Below are positions 26,763 to 33,117 of a DNA stretch of 64,000 nucleotides, in pieces; position 1 is the first letter of the stretch; each line of letters starts with the position of its first letter. This stretch comes from a virus, in IMG/VR virus record IMGVR_UViG_3300009183_005911, positions 1 through 64,000 of that record; one strand, 5' to 3'. The position numbers and the translations under genes are program-made. Under the pieces are notes generated by a model. It saw only the letters and a list, made by a program, of their open reading frames with translations, did no database searches and was not told the origin of the DNA.

Positions 26763-28135
26763 TGAAAAGATGGATATTAAACTTTTCAATATTAGTTTTG
26801 TTTTTATTCGCTTCTAAAGCGAACGGTCAGACTATTACTACCACTTACACTGATCCCTGTACAAACGAAATCAAGACGCTAGTCATACCTGCAATAGGTC
26901 CTGGCGTTGTTGTTATGTATAGAGGTTCATACAAACTAGTAACTGCAGCTGATGTTAAAAGCGGTGCTTTTCAAGCATGGATAACATCAGTTACAGCTTC
27001 AATGCCATGTCCAACAACAGTAACCACAACTATAGCACAACAAGCCGCAACAGCAGCTTCAAACGCAGCCTCACAAGCCGCATCAGCAGCAGCCAGCGCA
27101 GCAGCTTCTTCCGCAGCATCGTCGGCAAGTTCAAGCGCTTCTTCCTCAGCTTCATCAGCAGCTTCATCAGCCGCAGCAAGCGCTTCCTCTTCCGCTGTGA
27201 GTGCACCACCGGCAGCGTCTTCTTCTCCTGCATCAACTTCATCGGGATCATCCTCACAATCCCAATCGTCATCATCTTCTGGGGAATCGTCTTCATCCAG
27301 TTCTTCATCGGCAAGCAGCGGAGGAGAGCAAAAGAGTTCAGAAGGAGGTTCAAGTAGTAGCTCTTCAGAGGGTAAATCTGAAAGCAGTTCTTCTGAATCT
27401 AAATCAGAAAGTAAATCAGAATCTAAATCAGAAAAAAAATCTGAAGAGAAGAAGAAACAAGAAGAAGAAAAGAAAAAGAAACAGGAAGAACGAAAAGCAA
27501 ATCCTCCTGTAGTAAAGGCAGACTTATCTGTTATACAGATGGGTAGTGTCGTTATTCCTACTTTCAATGTTAATATGTCCAAGTCTCTAAACGAAGGAAT
27601 GTTTAGCTACGGATTAAATACTTCAGTTAGAGCAGATTTAAAGCAAGTAGTGATTGGAGGAAGTACTTCTGATATAATAATGAGAAAAGGTAAGTTATTG
27701 GGAGTAACTTCTACTAGTGTAACTTATGTAACAGATTGGAATAATAAATTTATATTCTATGGATGGAGCTTTGTCAAACCTTTACAGAAAGGTGCAGTAG
27801 CAGGTCTAGCTCTAAGTGGAAATACTCTATTACTAACTGGAAGCCAAACCTTAATATCCCCTTCTATCATAGCCTTCTATACCAGACCTTATCAGATTAG
27901 TAAGAAACAGGTGATATCCCCGGAGATTTACATTATCTCCTCACCCGTGATGTTTGGTCAACAAGATAAAAAAGCTACGTATGACCCCAATCTCTCCTTC
28001 TTTACGGGAGCTGGTACGGATATTAAATTTAGTAAGAAGTTTAAACTAAATATTAATTTTAAAGTTAATATAAGTACTAATTCAAACGTTCCGGTTATGT
28101 CTGTATTTGCCATTGGCTCAAAAATAAACATATAA
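26762..28135 (+). CDS. Secreted protein with long Ser/Ala linker and predicted beta-barrel end
   Basis: The 457-residue protein has a signal peptide ending KANG before Gln, a short globular part to about residue 85, then about 150 residues of almost pure Ser/Ala shifting to Ser/Glu/Lys. The last 200 residues alternate hydrophobic strands with turns and finish on Ile, resembling an outer-membrane barrel. The linker could span the periplasm or cell surface. No known family is recognised. Confidence 0.6.
   Translation: MKRWILNFSILVLFLFASKANGQTITTTYTDPCTNEIKTLVIPAIGPGVVVMYRGSYKLVTAADVKSGAFQAWITSVTASMPCPTTVTTTIAQQAATAASNAASQAASAAASAAASSAASSASSSASSSASSAASSAAASASSSAVSAPPAASSSPASTSSGSSSQSQSSSSSGESSSSSSSSASSGGEQKSSEGGSSSSSSEGKSESSSSESKSESKSESKSEKKSEEKKKQEEEKKKKQEERKANPPVVKADLSVIQMGSVVIPTFNVNMSKSLNEGMFSYGLNTSVRADLKQVVIGGSTSDIIMRKGKLLGVTSTSVTYVTDWNNKFIFYGWSFVKPLQKGAVAGLALSGNTLLLTGSQTLISPSIIAFYTRPYQISKKQVISPEIYIISSPVMFGQQDKKATYDPNLSFFTGAGTDIKFSKKFKLNINFKVNISTNSNVPVMSVFAIGSKINI
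27010..27490. repeat. Low-complexity Ser/Ala then Ser/Glu/Lys coding tract
   Basis: Short imperfect repeats of GCA/TCA/TCT-type codons encode alternating Ala and Ser, followed by Ser-Glu-Ser-Lys units. The tract produces long spurious open frames on both strands. Confidence 0.8.
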
Positions 28136-28139
28136 AAAG

Positions 28140-28170
28140 TTGGTAGATTAAGGTAAAGTTCCTATATTTA
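28140..28170 (+). promoter_or_regulatory. Bacteroidota-type promoter before 28176
   Basis: TTG at 28140-28142 followed by GTAGATT, then TATATTTA at 28163-28170 after 20 nt. The start codon is five bases beyond the box. Confidence 0.65.
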
Positions 28171-28175
28171 TATAT

Positions 28176-28610
28176 ATGAAAGTAACTTATAAAAACCGCT
28201 ATAGAGACGAAATTACTTTCGAGCATAAAGGGAATACCGTTGAGATGCTCGGGGGGCAATACTTTAGATACGGATGGCCTAATGTCTATGATAGAGCTTA
28301 TGAAAAGTATGTAGAAAGTGCATTAATAGATGCAGGGCTTGAAGGTAGTCAAATACTGACGCAAGAGGAGTTTGAGAAGGTACTGTTTGTTACTAAAGAC
28401 GAAGATAAGTACGAAAGTAATGCCCTTTATAGACTATTTGGAAGGTACATCTATTCAGATACAGATACTATCGATATGGTTGATCCATCAGGAGGCCCTT
28501 ATATTTCTTTAGGAGACAATTTAAAAATGTTTTTTGAGAAAGACTACCGGGATTTAATTATAACGGAAATTAAACTAGATAAAGATAAAGTAACATTTAC
28601 AATTAAATAA
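28176..28610 (+). CDS. Hypothetical 144-aa protein
   Basis: A soluble acidic protein without recognised motifs. It has its own host-like promoter and would be made from a leaderless message. It begins a new transcription unit after the exported-protein locus. Confidence 0.55.
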   Translation: MKVTYKNRYRDEITFEHKGNTVEMLGGQYFRYGWPNVYDRAYEKYVESALIDAGLEGSQILTQEEFEKVLFVTKDEDKYESNALYRLFGRYIYSDTDTIDMVDPSGGPYISLGDNLKMFFEKDYRDLIITEIKLDKDKVTFTIK

Positions 28611-28611
28611 T

Positions 28612-28899
28612 ATGAGTATAGATTTTGCAAAGTATGCTGGAGTTACTATAAGGTTAACCAAGCTAAAAGATAATAAGTTTAATAATGATCATCCAAACGG
28701 TATTAACGAAGGATATGTTAAAGAAGGAGTAATTAATGTAGATAAGTCTAACGAACATCAATGCTTCCTAATAATACAAGGAGATAGATTTTGGAACACT
28801 TCTCATGTAGCAGATATAGAAGAGAAGGAAGGCTATGACATAGCAACTACTTTAAACTCTACCTATAAGGTAGAGGTATTAGTTGCAGATTTAAAATAA
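28612..28899 (+). CDS. Hypothetical 95-aa protein
   Basis: A small soluble protein one base after its upstream neighbour. No domain is recognised. The thioredoxin promoter overlaps its 3' end. Confidence 0.5.
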   Translation: MSIDFAKYAGVTIRLTKLKDNKFNNDHPNGINEGYVKEGVINVDKSNEHQCFLIIQGDRFWNTSHVADIEEKEGYDIATTLNSTYKVEVLVADLK

Positions 28900-28913
28900 A
28901 GTTCGTACATTTA
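28883..28913 (+). promoter_or_regulatory. Bacteroidota-type promoter for thioredoxin
   Basis: TTG at 28883-28885 and TACATTTA at 28906-28913, again 20 nt apart. Confidence 0.55.
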
Positions 28914-28926
28914 AAAAAAGATAAAA

Positions 28927-29178
28927 ATGGTATTATATTTTACAGCAACATGGTGCGGTCCATGTAAAATGTTTAAACCTACAGTTCAAGCAGTAAGTGC
29001 AGAAGTAGGCGTAGGTATTAATTATGTTGACGTAGATCAACAACCGGATATGGCACAAAAATATAACATATCAAGCGTTCCTACTATTATTGTAGAGAAT
29101 AACAGTAATGTATTATATAGAAACTCTGGGGTAATGTCAAAACCTCAGTTAACTCAAGTTTTGACACAATTCAGGTAA
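28927..29178 (+). CDS. trxA: Thioredoxin
   Basis: The 83-residue protein carries the active site TWCGPCK (C10, C13) and the cis-proline segment SVPTI. It lacks the first strand and helix of full-length thioredoxin (about 105 residues), giving a glutaredoxin-sized form common in phages. It could reduce the class II ribonucleotide reductase. It has its own promoter. Confidence 0.9.
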   Translation: MVLYFTATWCGPCKMFKPTVQAVSAEVGVGINYVDVDQQPDMAQKYNISSVPTIIVENNSNVLYRNSGVMSKPQLTQVLTQFR

Positions 29179-29207
29179 TATTATTTAACCAAAAAAAGAA
29201 AAGAAGA

Positions 29208-29384
29208 ATGAAAAAAGTATTCGCAATTTTCGCTATCGCTGCATTAGCTGCATGTGGTAGTGCTTCTACAGAAGTTAAAGCTGATTCAGCTGCAACTACA
29301 GTAGATACAGCTACAGCTACTACAGATTCAACTGTAGCTCCTATCGAAGCAAAGAAGGACGTAGCAGTAGAAGAAGTTAAGTAA
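29208..29384 (+). CDS. Small Ala/Thr-rich lipoprotein (58 aa)
   Basis: The frame begins MKKVFAIFAIAALAACGSA, with a clear lipobox (LAAC). The mature part is low-complexity Ala/Thr/Val/Glu, with no domain. It resembles short entericidin-like or spanin-type outer-membrane lipoproteins. Its size leaves it open whether it acts in lysis. Confidence 0.6.
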   Translation: MKKVFAIFAIAALAACGSASTEVKADSAATTVDTATATTDSTVAPIEAKKDVAVEEVK

Positions 29385-29414
29385 TTAACAAAGACGTCAG
29401 GGTGTCGGGCCTGC

Positions 29415-29445
29415 AAAGACTACGTAGTTAGAAAGGTCTTTTATT
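29415..29445 (+). terminator. Possible terminator before tmRNA
   Basis: AAAGAC at 29415 and GTCTTT at 29436 pair around a 15-nt loop and are followed by a T-rich run. The stem is weak. Confidence 0.35.
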
Positions 29446-29475
29446 ATATATTTATAATACAGTTCTTTAGAATAT

Positions 29476-29884
29476 GGGGCATCCTTGGAATTGATCCGTA
29501 ATTCGGAGGTAATACCACACGCGGACAAAGTAAGATAAGTCCTTAAAACCTTACGAAACAATAACTGTAGAATTATCTACTATGACCTTCGAAGACTTAA
29601 TGTCTTTCGTAGGTGCTGATGAGTACGCTTACGCTGCTTAATCACATCCCGTATCACTCATGGGACTTTAAAAAGAAGTGACAACCCCGCTATAGTCTCA
29701 GTATTATAGCTCTGCTCCTTCTGGGAGTTTCTTGGTAGTCATAAAACCAAGTGGTGGTAGTCGTAAGAACCAAAAATCATATACGACCCTCTACTGATCA
29801 GGATAAAAACAGATCTAAGCGTGTGAGACGTTGGTATTATTGTTCATTACGGAGACATGGGTTCGACTCCCATATGCTCCACCA
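29476..29884 (+). ncRNA. ssrA: Transfer-messenger RNA (tmRNA)
   Basis: The 409-nt RNA has a tRNA-like frame: 5' GGGGCAT pairs with 3' ATGCTCC, and the 3' end reads CGGAGACATGGGTTCGACTCCCAT with encoded ACCA, closely matching bacterial tmRNA ends, after the conserved TCTAAGCGTG. An internal tag frame ends GAGTACGCTTACGCTGCTTAA. With the resume codon at GCT 29615, preceded by TAG as usual, the tag is ADEYAYAA. tmRNA rescues stalled ribosomes and marks products for proteolysis. SmpB was not seen in the window, so host SmpB is presumably used. Confidence 0.88.
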
Positions 29885-29896
29885 AAAATAAAGGTT

Positions 29897-30316
29897 ATGA
29901 AATGGATAGCTTCGTTTATCTTAGCAGTGCTATTTACCCTTCCATCGAAGAGTACAATATCATTCTTTAAAGCAAAGGAATCAGTACCTGTAATTACAGA
30001 CACAGTAACGGTGACGACTTATACCACTGATCCAGGCGAAACTGATGAAGAGCCTCTTATTACTGCAAGCGGTTTTAAACTTGATTCTTTAAATCCAAGA
30101 AGACACAAGATAATCGCTATAAGCAGGGACTTAAAAAAGCGGTATCCATTTGGTTCTAAAGTAAGAGTAACTGGTCTTGGAAAAAAGTACGACGGAGTAT
30201 ATAGAGTAGAAGATGTAATGCACTCAAGGTGGAGAAAAAAAATAGATCTACTTCTAAATCCTAAAGACAAACACTTTAAAAAGAGAAGAGTCGTAATAAC
30301 TCCTATCGAAAAGTAA
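29897..30316 (+). CDS. Exported 3D/RlpA-like double-psi beta-barrel protein
   Basis: The start at 29897, after the tmRNA, gives 139 residues with a signal peptide (WIASFILAVLFTLPS). The C-terminal domain has TASGFKLDS, IAISRDLKKRYPFGSKVRV and YDGVYRVEDVM...KIDLLL, the spacing of Asp residues expected of 3D or RlpA-like domains, which act on peptidoglycan. It may help open the cell wall. An upstream in-frame ATG lies inside the tmRNA and is not used here. Confidence 0.65.
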   Translation: MKWIASFILAVLFTLPSKSTISFFKAKESVPVITDTVTVTTYTTDPGETDEEPLITASGFKLDSLNPRRHKIIAISRDLKKRYPFGSKVRVTGLGKKYDGVYRVEDVMHSRWRKKIDLLLNPKDKHFKKRRVVITPIEK

Positions 30317-30319
30317 TAT

Positions 30320-30391
30320 CGCGAGATAGAGCAGAGGTAGCTCACTAGGCTCATAACCTAGGGGTCGGAGGTTCGAATCCTTCTCTCGCAA
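30320..30391 (+). tRNA. tRNA-Met (CAT), initiator type
   Basis: The cloverleaf has anticodon CAT in GGCTCATAACC and a T arm GGAGG-TTCGAAT-CCTTC. The first acceptor base C30320 faces A, the C1-A72 mismatch that marks bacterial initiator tRNA. The remaining acceptor pairs GCGAGA with TCTCGC. The sequence follows bacterial tRNA-fMet through GAGCAG and GGTAGCTC. CCA is not encoded. The anticodon stem has AGG/CCT instead of three G-C pairs. Confidence 0.88.
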
Positions 30392-30400
30392 CAAATAACA

Positions 30401-30462
30401 CTACCTGCCGCTGGTATAACCAGAGCATGACTTGGATGGCGACTTTGAAAAATAGTAGGTAG
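30401..30462 (+). ncRNA. Unassigned structured RNA segment 1
   Basis: CTACCTG at 30401 pairs with TAGGTAG at 30456 over seven bases. Inside is a CTGG-TATAA-CCAG hairpin. It has an acceptor-like end stem but no T arm and no obvious anticodon arm, so it is not a normal tRNA. Confidence 0.35.
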
Positions 30463-30509
30463 TTGTTACAATATTAAAGGTTGATTGGGAAATCTTATAC
30501 TTTTTAACT

Positions 30510-30594
30510 GTAGAAAGGGCTAGTATAGGGTGAGGGGGCGCAAGCCAAAGTAAAGCTAATCGTAAAAGTAGATGTCCACGCACCCATCTTCTAC
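30510..30594 (+). ncRNA. Unassigned structured RNA segment 2
   Basis: A nested fold is visible: GTAGAA/TTCTAC (30510, 30589), GGGTG/CACCC (30528, 30581) and a GGC-GCAA-GCC tetraloop hairpin at 30537-30546. An alternative AAAGTAGATG/CATCT-CTACTTT hairpin overlaps the 3' half, so two exclusive folds are possible. No family is recognised. Confidence 0.35.
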
Positions 30595-30609
30595 TTTCCT
30601 AATTTTACA

Positions 30610-30737
30610 TGCCAGAGTGGCGGAATAAACAATGTATTGCTGAACCTCGAGCCGTAATGCATTGAGACGTACCTAATCCGGAGTGGTGCAGTAACCGAAA
30701 AGGACTGCGTGAAGTTAAACAGTACTTCCTCTGGTAC
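30610..30737 (+). ncRNA. tRNA-like RNA, 128 nt
   Basis: TGCCAGA at 30610 pairs with TCTGGTA at 30730 as a 7-bp acceptor-like stem. GTGGCGGAAT after the 5' strand matches the D-arm start of class II tRNAs. A 9-bp stem (CAATGTATT/AATGCATTG), a variable-arm-like hairpin (GCAGT...ACTGC) and a GAAGT/ACTTC hairpin where a T arm should be follow in tRNA order. The T loop lacks TTCGA and the anticodon loop is about 17 nt, so a functional tRNA is unlikely as read. Confidence 0.4.
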
Positions 30738-30742
30738 CTTAA

Positions 30743-30765
30743 AGACGTTGGCTGTCAAAACGTCT
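30743..30765 (+). other. RNA hairpin
   Basis: AGACGTT and AACGTCT form a perfect 7-bp stem with a 9-nt loop. CTTAAAGACGT (from 30738) can alternatively pair with ACGTCTTAAG near 30793-30802, giving two exclusive folds. No T run follows, so it is not a terminator. Confidence 0.4.
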
Positions 30766-30811
30766 CTAAAATAAGCAGGACCATTAGCATTGACGTCTTA
30801 AGCTGGTGGTT

Positions 30812-30874
30812 GGTGGTTAGAAAAGGAACGTAATGCCAAGGGTCTGCAGCCCTCGTCTAAGTATTACCTCCACC
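30812..30874 (+). ncRNA. Unassigned structured RNA segment 3
   Basis: Three stems are nested: GGTGG/CCACC (30812, 30870), GTAAT/ATTAC (30830, 30863) and AGGG/CCCT (30839, 30850) closing a 7-nt loop TCTGCAG. It resembles an acceptor plus anticodon arm without D and T arms. The next tRNA starts five bases after it. Confidence 0.35.
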
Positions 30875-30879
30875 GTAAC

Positions 30880-30964
30880 GGAAAGATGGCAGAGTGGTTG
30901 AATGCACCAGTCTTGAAAACTGGCAACTGTAATAGGTTCTGGGGTTCGAATCCCTGTCTTTCCG
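30880..30964 (+). tRNA. tRNA-Ser (TGA)
   Basis: GGAAAGA pairs with TCTTTCC. The anticodon loop CTTGAAA gives TGA within ACCAGT/ACTGG-type flanks, a long variable arm follows, and the T arm is GGGTTCGAATCCC-like with discriminator G. CCA is not encoded. Length 85 nt is typical of tRNA-Ser. Confidence 0.95.
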
Positions 30965-30967
30965 CAT

Positions 30968-31038
30968 TGCCCTTTAGTATAACGGTAGTACGACTGTTTT
31001 TGGTGCAGTTTGTTGAGGTTCAAATCCTTGAGGGGCAA
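30968..31038 (+). tRNA. tRNA-Gln (TTG)
   Basis: TGCCCTT pairs with AGGGGCA, the anticodon stem ACTGT/GCAGT closes loop TTTTGGT with anticodon TTG, and the T arm is TGAGG-TTCAAAT-CCTTG. It follows tRNA-Ser by three bases. Stems contain several G-U pairs. Confidence 0.9.
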
Positions 31039-31052
31039 CTAAAATTAAACAT

Positions 31053-31298
31053 ATGCTTTTTATTTATTACATTATTTGTGTTATCTATTGTTTCTACCAG
31101 TTAAACAACAGATATAAAAAAACAGGAACTGAATATAATTCTCCTGAAATGGATGCTATTATGGTTGTAGTAATGGCTTGGGTATTAGCTCCAGTCGATG
31201 TATCTTTAACCTGGATACGTAAGTACAAGGAAGCTGAACAAGCTAGAATCAATCAAATGAAGTTTGATATTAGTCTTAAAGAAGATGATATTGATTAA
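31053..31298 (+). CDS. Small membrane protein (81 aa)
   Basis: The protein has an N-terminal hydrophobic segment (MLFIYYIICVIYCFY), a second one around residues 35-52 (AIMVVVMAWVLAPVDVSL) and a charged C-terminal helix. It lies inside the RNA island between tRNA-Gln and a tRNA-like RNA. No family is recognised. Confidence 0.55.
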   Translation: MLFIYYIICVIYCFYQLNNRYKKTGTEYNSPEMDAIMVVVMAWVLAPVDVSLTWIRKYKEAEQARINQMKFDISLKEDDID

Positions 31299-31301
31299 AA
31301 T

Positions 31302-31458
31302 TGTAGGGTGGTGAAAGCGGCCAGCATGGCATACACACCCTCTCGTCTCGAGGGCGCAGAGAACGAAATAGAAAAGTAGTATGGGGTTGACCACCAGCTT
31401 GCAAGCATTGTGCTACTTTTTAAATCGCTGCGTGGAGGTTCGAATCCTCCCCCTACAG
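31302..31458 (+). ncRNA. 157-nt tRNA-like RNA with giant variable arm
   Basis: A 7-bp acceptor stem (TGTAGGG/CCCTACA), a D-like arm (GTG/CAC), a 5-bp stem CCCTC/GAGGG with 7-nt loop TCGTCTC, and a perfect T arm GGAGG-TTCGAAT-CCTCC appear in tRNA order, with discriminator G and CA. Between the anticodon-like arm and T arm is an insert of about 75 nt closed by CGCAG/CTGCG and AAAAGTAG/CTACTTTT. Position 33 is C and 37 is T, which argues against a normal anticodon. It may be an interrupted tRNA or a tRNA mimic. Confidence 0.55.
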
Positions 31459-31465
31459 CAAAATT

Positions 31466-31499
31466 AAACCAGTCTAAAAGTTGTTAGATTGGTTTTTTT
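31466..31499 (+). terminator. Rho-independent terminator ending the RNA island
   Basis: AACCAGTCTAA pairs with TTAGATTGGTT (one G-T pair) around a 6-nt loop and is followed by a run of T. Confidence 0.85.
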
Positions 31500-31529
31500 A
31501 TTTTACATTTAAATAATAAAACAAATAAT

Positions 31530-31748
31530 ATGGCACAGCAGAATTTAAACATTACAATGGACAAGACTACTCCTATCGTATGTGAAGAATGTCAAAATGA
31601 GACATTTAATCAAGTAACCTTTTTACGTGAAGTAAGTAAGTTTATTGCAGGTACTGACCAAGATGCTTTAGTTCCTATCCCAAGCTTTGCATGTACTAAG
31701 TGTGGGCATGTAAACGAAAAGTTTCAACCTAAAAACTTAGGAGTATAA
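31530..31748 (+). CDS. Small zinc-ribbon protein (72 aa)
   Basis: Two Cys pairs (CEEC near residue 18 and CTKC near 55) flank a middle segment with REVSKFIAGTDQDALVPIP. Proteins of this shape are widespread in T4-like and marine phages with unknown function. It begins the unit after the RNA-island terminator. Confidence 0.65.
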   Translation: MAQQNLNITMDKTTPIVCEECQNETFNQVTFLREVSKFIAGTDQDALVPIPSFACTKCGHVNEKFQPKNLGV

Positions 31749-31996
31749 TGGAAATAAACGTTAAAGAGTCTAGTAATCTAAACCCTATAGAATTTGAAGA
31801 TGGTTACGTGACTGATACAGTAGTTACTTCTATTATTAACCAGTTCGTAAAAAGAGCTCAGTTTGGCAAAGAGAAGTACGGTACTGATTTAGACCGTAAA
31901 GACTTAACTACTCTAGATTGGATTGAGCATGCTAAACAAGAATTAATGGACGGTATTTTGTATTTAGAAAAACTTAAACAAACCCTAAGTGAGTAA
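31748..31996 (+). CDS. Small conserved phage protein, possibly MazG/NTP-pyrophosphohydrolase-related
   Basis: The 82-residue helical protein contains RAQFGKEKYGTDLDRKDLTT, then DWIEHAKQELMDGILYLEKL. This KYG-LDR-DL-WI-H-E-D pattern recurs in phage proteins, and the final E-x2-x-D helix resembles all-alpha NTP pyrophosphatases. Catalytic activity is not certain because the full set of acidic motifs is not seen. It shares one base with its upstream neighbour. Confidence 0.6.
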   Translation: MEINVKESSNLNPIEFEDGYVTDTVVTSIINQFVKRAQFGKEKYGTDLDRKDLTTLDWIEHAKQELMDGILYLEKLKQTLSE

Positions 31997-32852
31997 AACC
32001 GTTTCGTTTTCTCAGTATCAAATTTATAAGAACTGCCCCCACCAATGGTATTTGAATTATGTTAAGAAGCTACAACCTTTTAAACCTAGTATTCATTTAA
32101 TCTTTGGAACAGCCTTTCATGAGACTCTACAGAATTATCTTCAAGTAATGTTTGATACATCTGCTACTGAAGCAGATAAGATTCACCTACCTACCTACTT
32201 TAAGGCTAGATTGATGGAACTATATAAACAAAATATAGGCCAAGGTCATTTCTCTACTCCTCAAGAACTATCAGAGTTTTACGAAGATGCTGTTGCTATT
32301 CTAGATTTCTTTAAACGAAAAAGAAACCTATTCTTTAGTAAAAAGAATACTAAGCTAGTTGGTATAGAGATACCTATCGCAGGACCTATTGTAGAAGGTA
32401 TAGAGAACGTCAAGATGAAGGGCTTTATTGATTTAGTACTCTACGATAAGGTCTTAGATAAGTATACGATTTACGATATTAAAACCTCAACAAGAGGATG
32501 GTCTGATTATGAGAAGAAAGATCAAACCAAAGTAAATCAAATACTACTCTATAAGAAGTTCTTCTCAAGAGAGAGGGGAATTCCTGAAGATAAGGTAGAT
32601 GTACAGTTCTTTATAGTTCGTAGAAGAATCAATGAGAATTTAGAGTATGCACCTAAGAGAGTACAAGAATTTGTACCTGCACATGGTACTAAGAAAGTAA
32701 ATGATGCTTTCGAAGATATTCAGAATTTTGTTAAGGATGTATTTACTTTAGAGGGAGAGTATCAGGAGAAGAAATACCCGAAAAACGTTGATAAATGTAA
32801 GTTCTGTCCTTATATTGATAAACCTGATCTTTGTAATAAAAAAAATGATTAG
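31989..32852 (+). CDS. PD-(D/E)XK exonuclease, Cas4/RecB-type with four-Cys Fe-S site
   Basis: The 287-residue nuclease has the catalytic core KGFIDLVLYD followed by YDIKTS. Four cysteines are placed as in Cas4/AddB iron-sulfur nucleases: C16 (KNCPHQW) and C270, C273, C282 at the C-terminus. It probably processes DNA ends in recombination or degrades host DNA. Its cluster could be supplied by the phage IscU/IscA set. Confidence 0.85.
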   Translation: MSKTVSFSQYQIYKNCPHQWYLNYVKKLQPFKPSIHLIFGTAFHETLQNYLQVMFDTSATEADKIHLPTYFKARLMELYKQNIGQGHFSTPQELSEFYEDAVAILDFFKRKRNLFFSKKNTKLVGIEIPIAGPIVEGIENVKMKGFIDLVLYDKVLDKYTIYDIKTSTRGWSDYEKKDQTKVNQILLYKKFFSRERGIPEDKVDVQFFIVRRRINENLEYAPKRVQEFVPAHGTKKVNDAFEDIQNFVKDVFTLEGEYQEKKYPKNVDKCKFCPYIDKPDLCNKKND

Positions 32853-32878
32853 ATATATAGTTCTATATATAGGCCATG

Positions 32879-32887
32879 CTATTTATT
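32879..32887 (+). promoter_or_regulatory. CTATTTATT box
   Basis: A one-base variant of the CTATTTATA box, 14 nt before the start at 32902. Confidence 0.3.
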
Positions 32888-32901
32888 AACAAACAAATAT
32901 T

Positions 32902-33111
32902 ATGCACATAGGTAAAAAAGGAGATATTCTTACTACAGTAAGGCTTCAAGACGAACTATTTAATACTTTTAAGTCAGAGGCTGTAAAGAATAAGATTACA
33001 ATGAGAAATTTATTAGAGAGAGCAATGTTCCTCTATTTAACAGACGAGTCTTTTAAGAAGACTATTAACAATCAATTAAACGCACGTTATACATCAACAA
33101 CAAACGAATAG
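32902..33111 (+). CDS. Small protein, ribbon-helix-helix-like
   Basis: The 69-residue protein has a strand (ILTTVRLQDEL) followed by two helices (FNTFKSEAVKNK, TMRNLLERAMFLYL), the arrangement of ribbon-helix-helix DNA-binding proteins. It sits at the head of the glycan locus and could be its regulator; this is inference. Confidence 0.5.
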   Translation: MHIGKKGDILTTVRLQDELFNTFKSEAVKNKITMRNLLERAMFLYLTDESFKKTINNQLNARYTSTTNE

Positions 33112-33117
33112 ATAGTT

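Noticed and set aside
26971-27582. Long minus-strand frame of about 203 codons and further plus-strand frames in the same stretch
   Set aside because: They are shadows of the Ser/Ala-rich tract: reversing such codons gives an Asp/Glu/Ala-rich frame without stops. No start signal or protein-like composition supports them.
29831-29896. Upstream extension of the 3D-domain gene into the tmRNA
   Set aside because: The extension would be encoded by the tmRNA 3' half and the signal peptide begins at 29897, so the later start is used.
30743-30765. Perfect hairpin read as a terminator
   Set aside because: No T run follows the stem and a second exclusive pairing exists, so it is listed only as an RNA hairpin.
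30817-31104. Frames on both strands across tRNA-Ser and tRNA-Gln
   Set aside because: They overlap clear tRNA cloverleaves and encode no recognisable protein.
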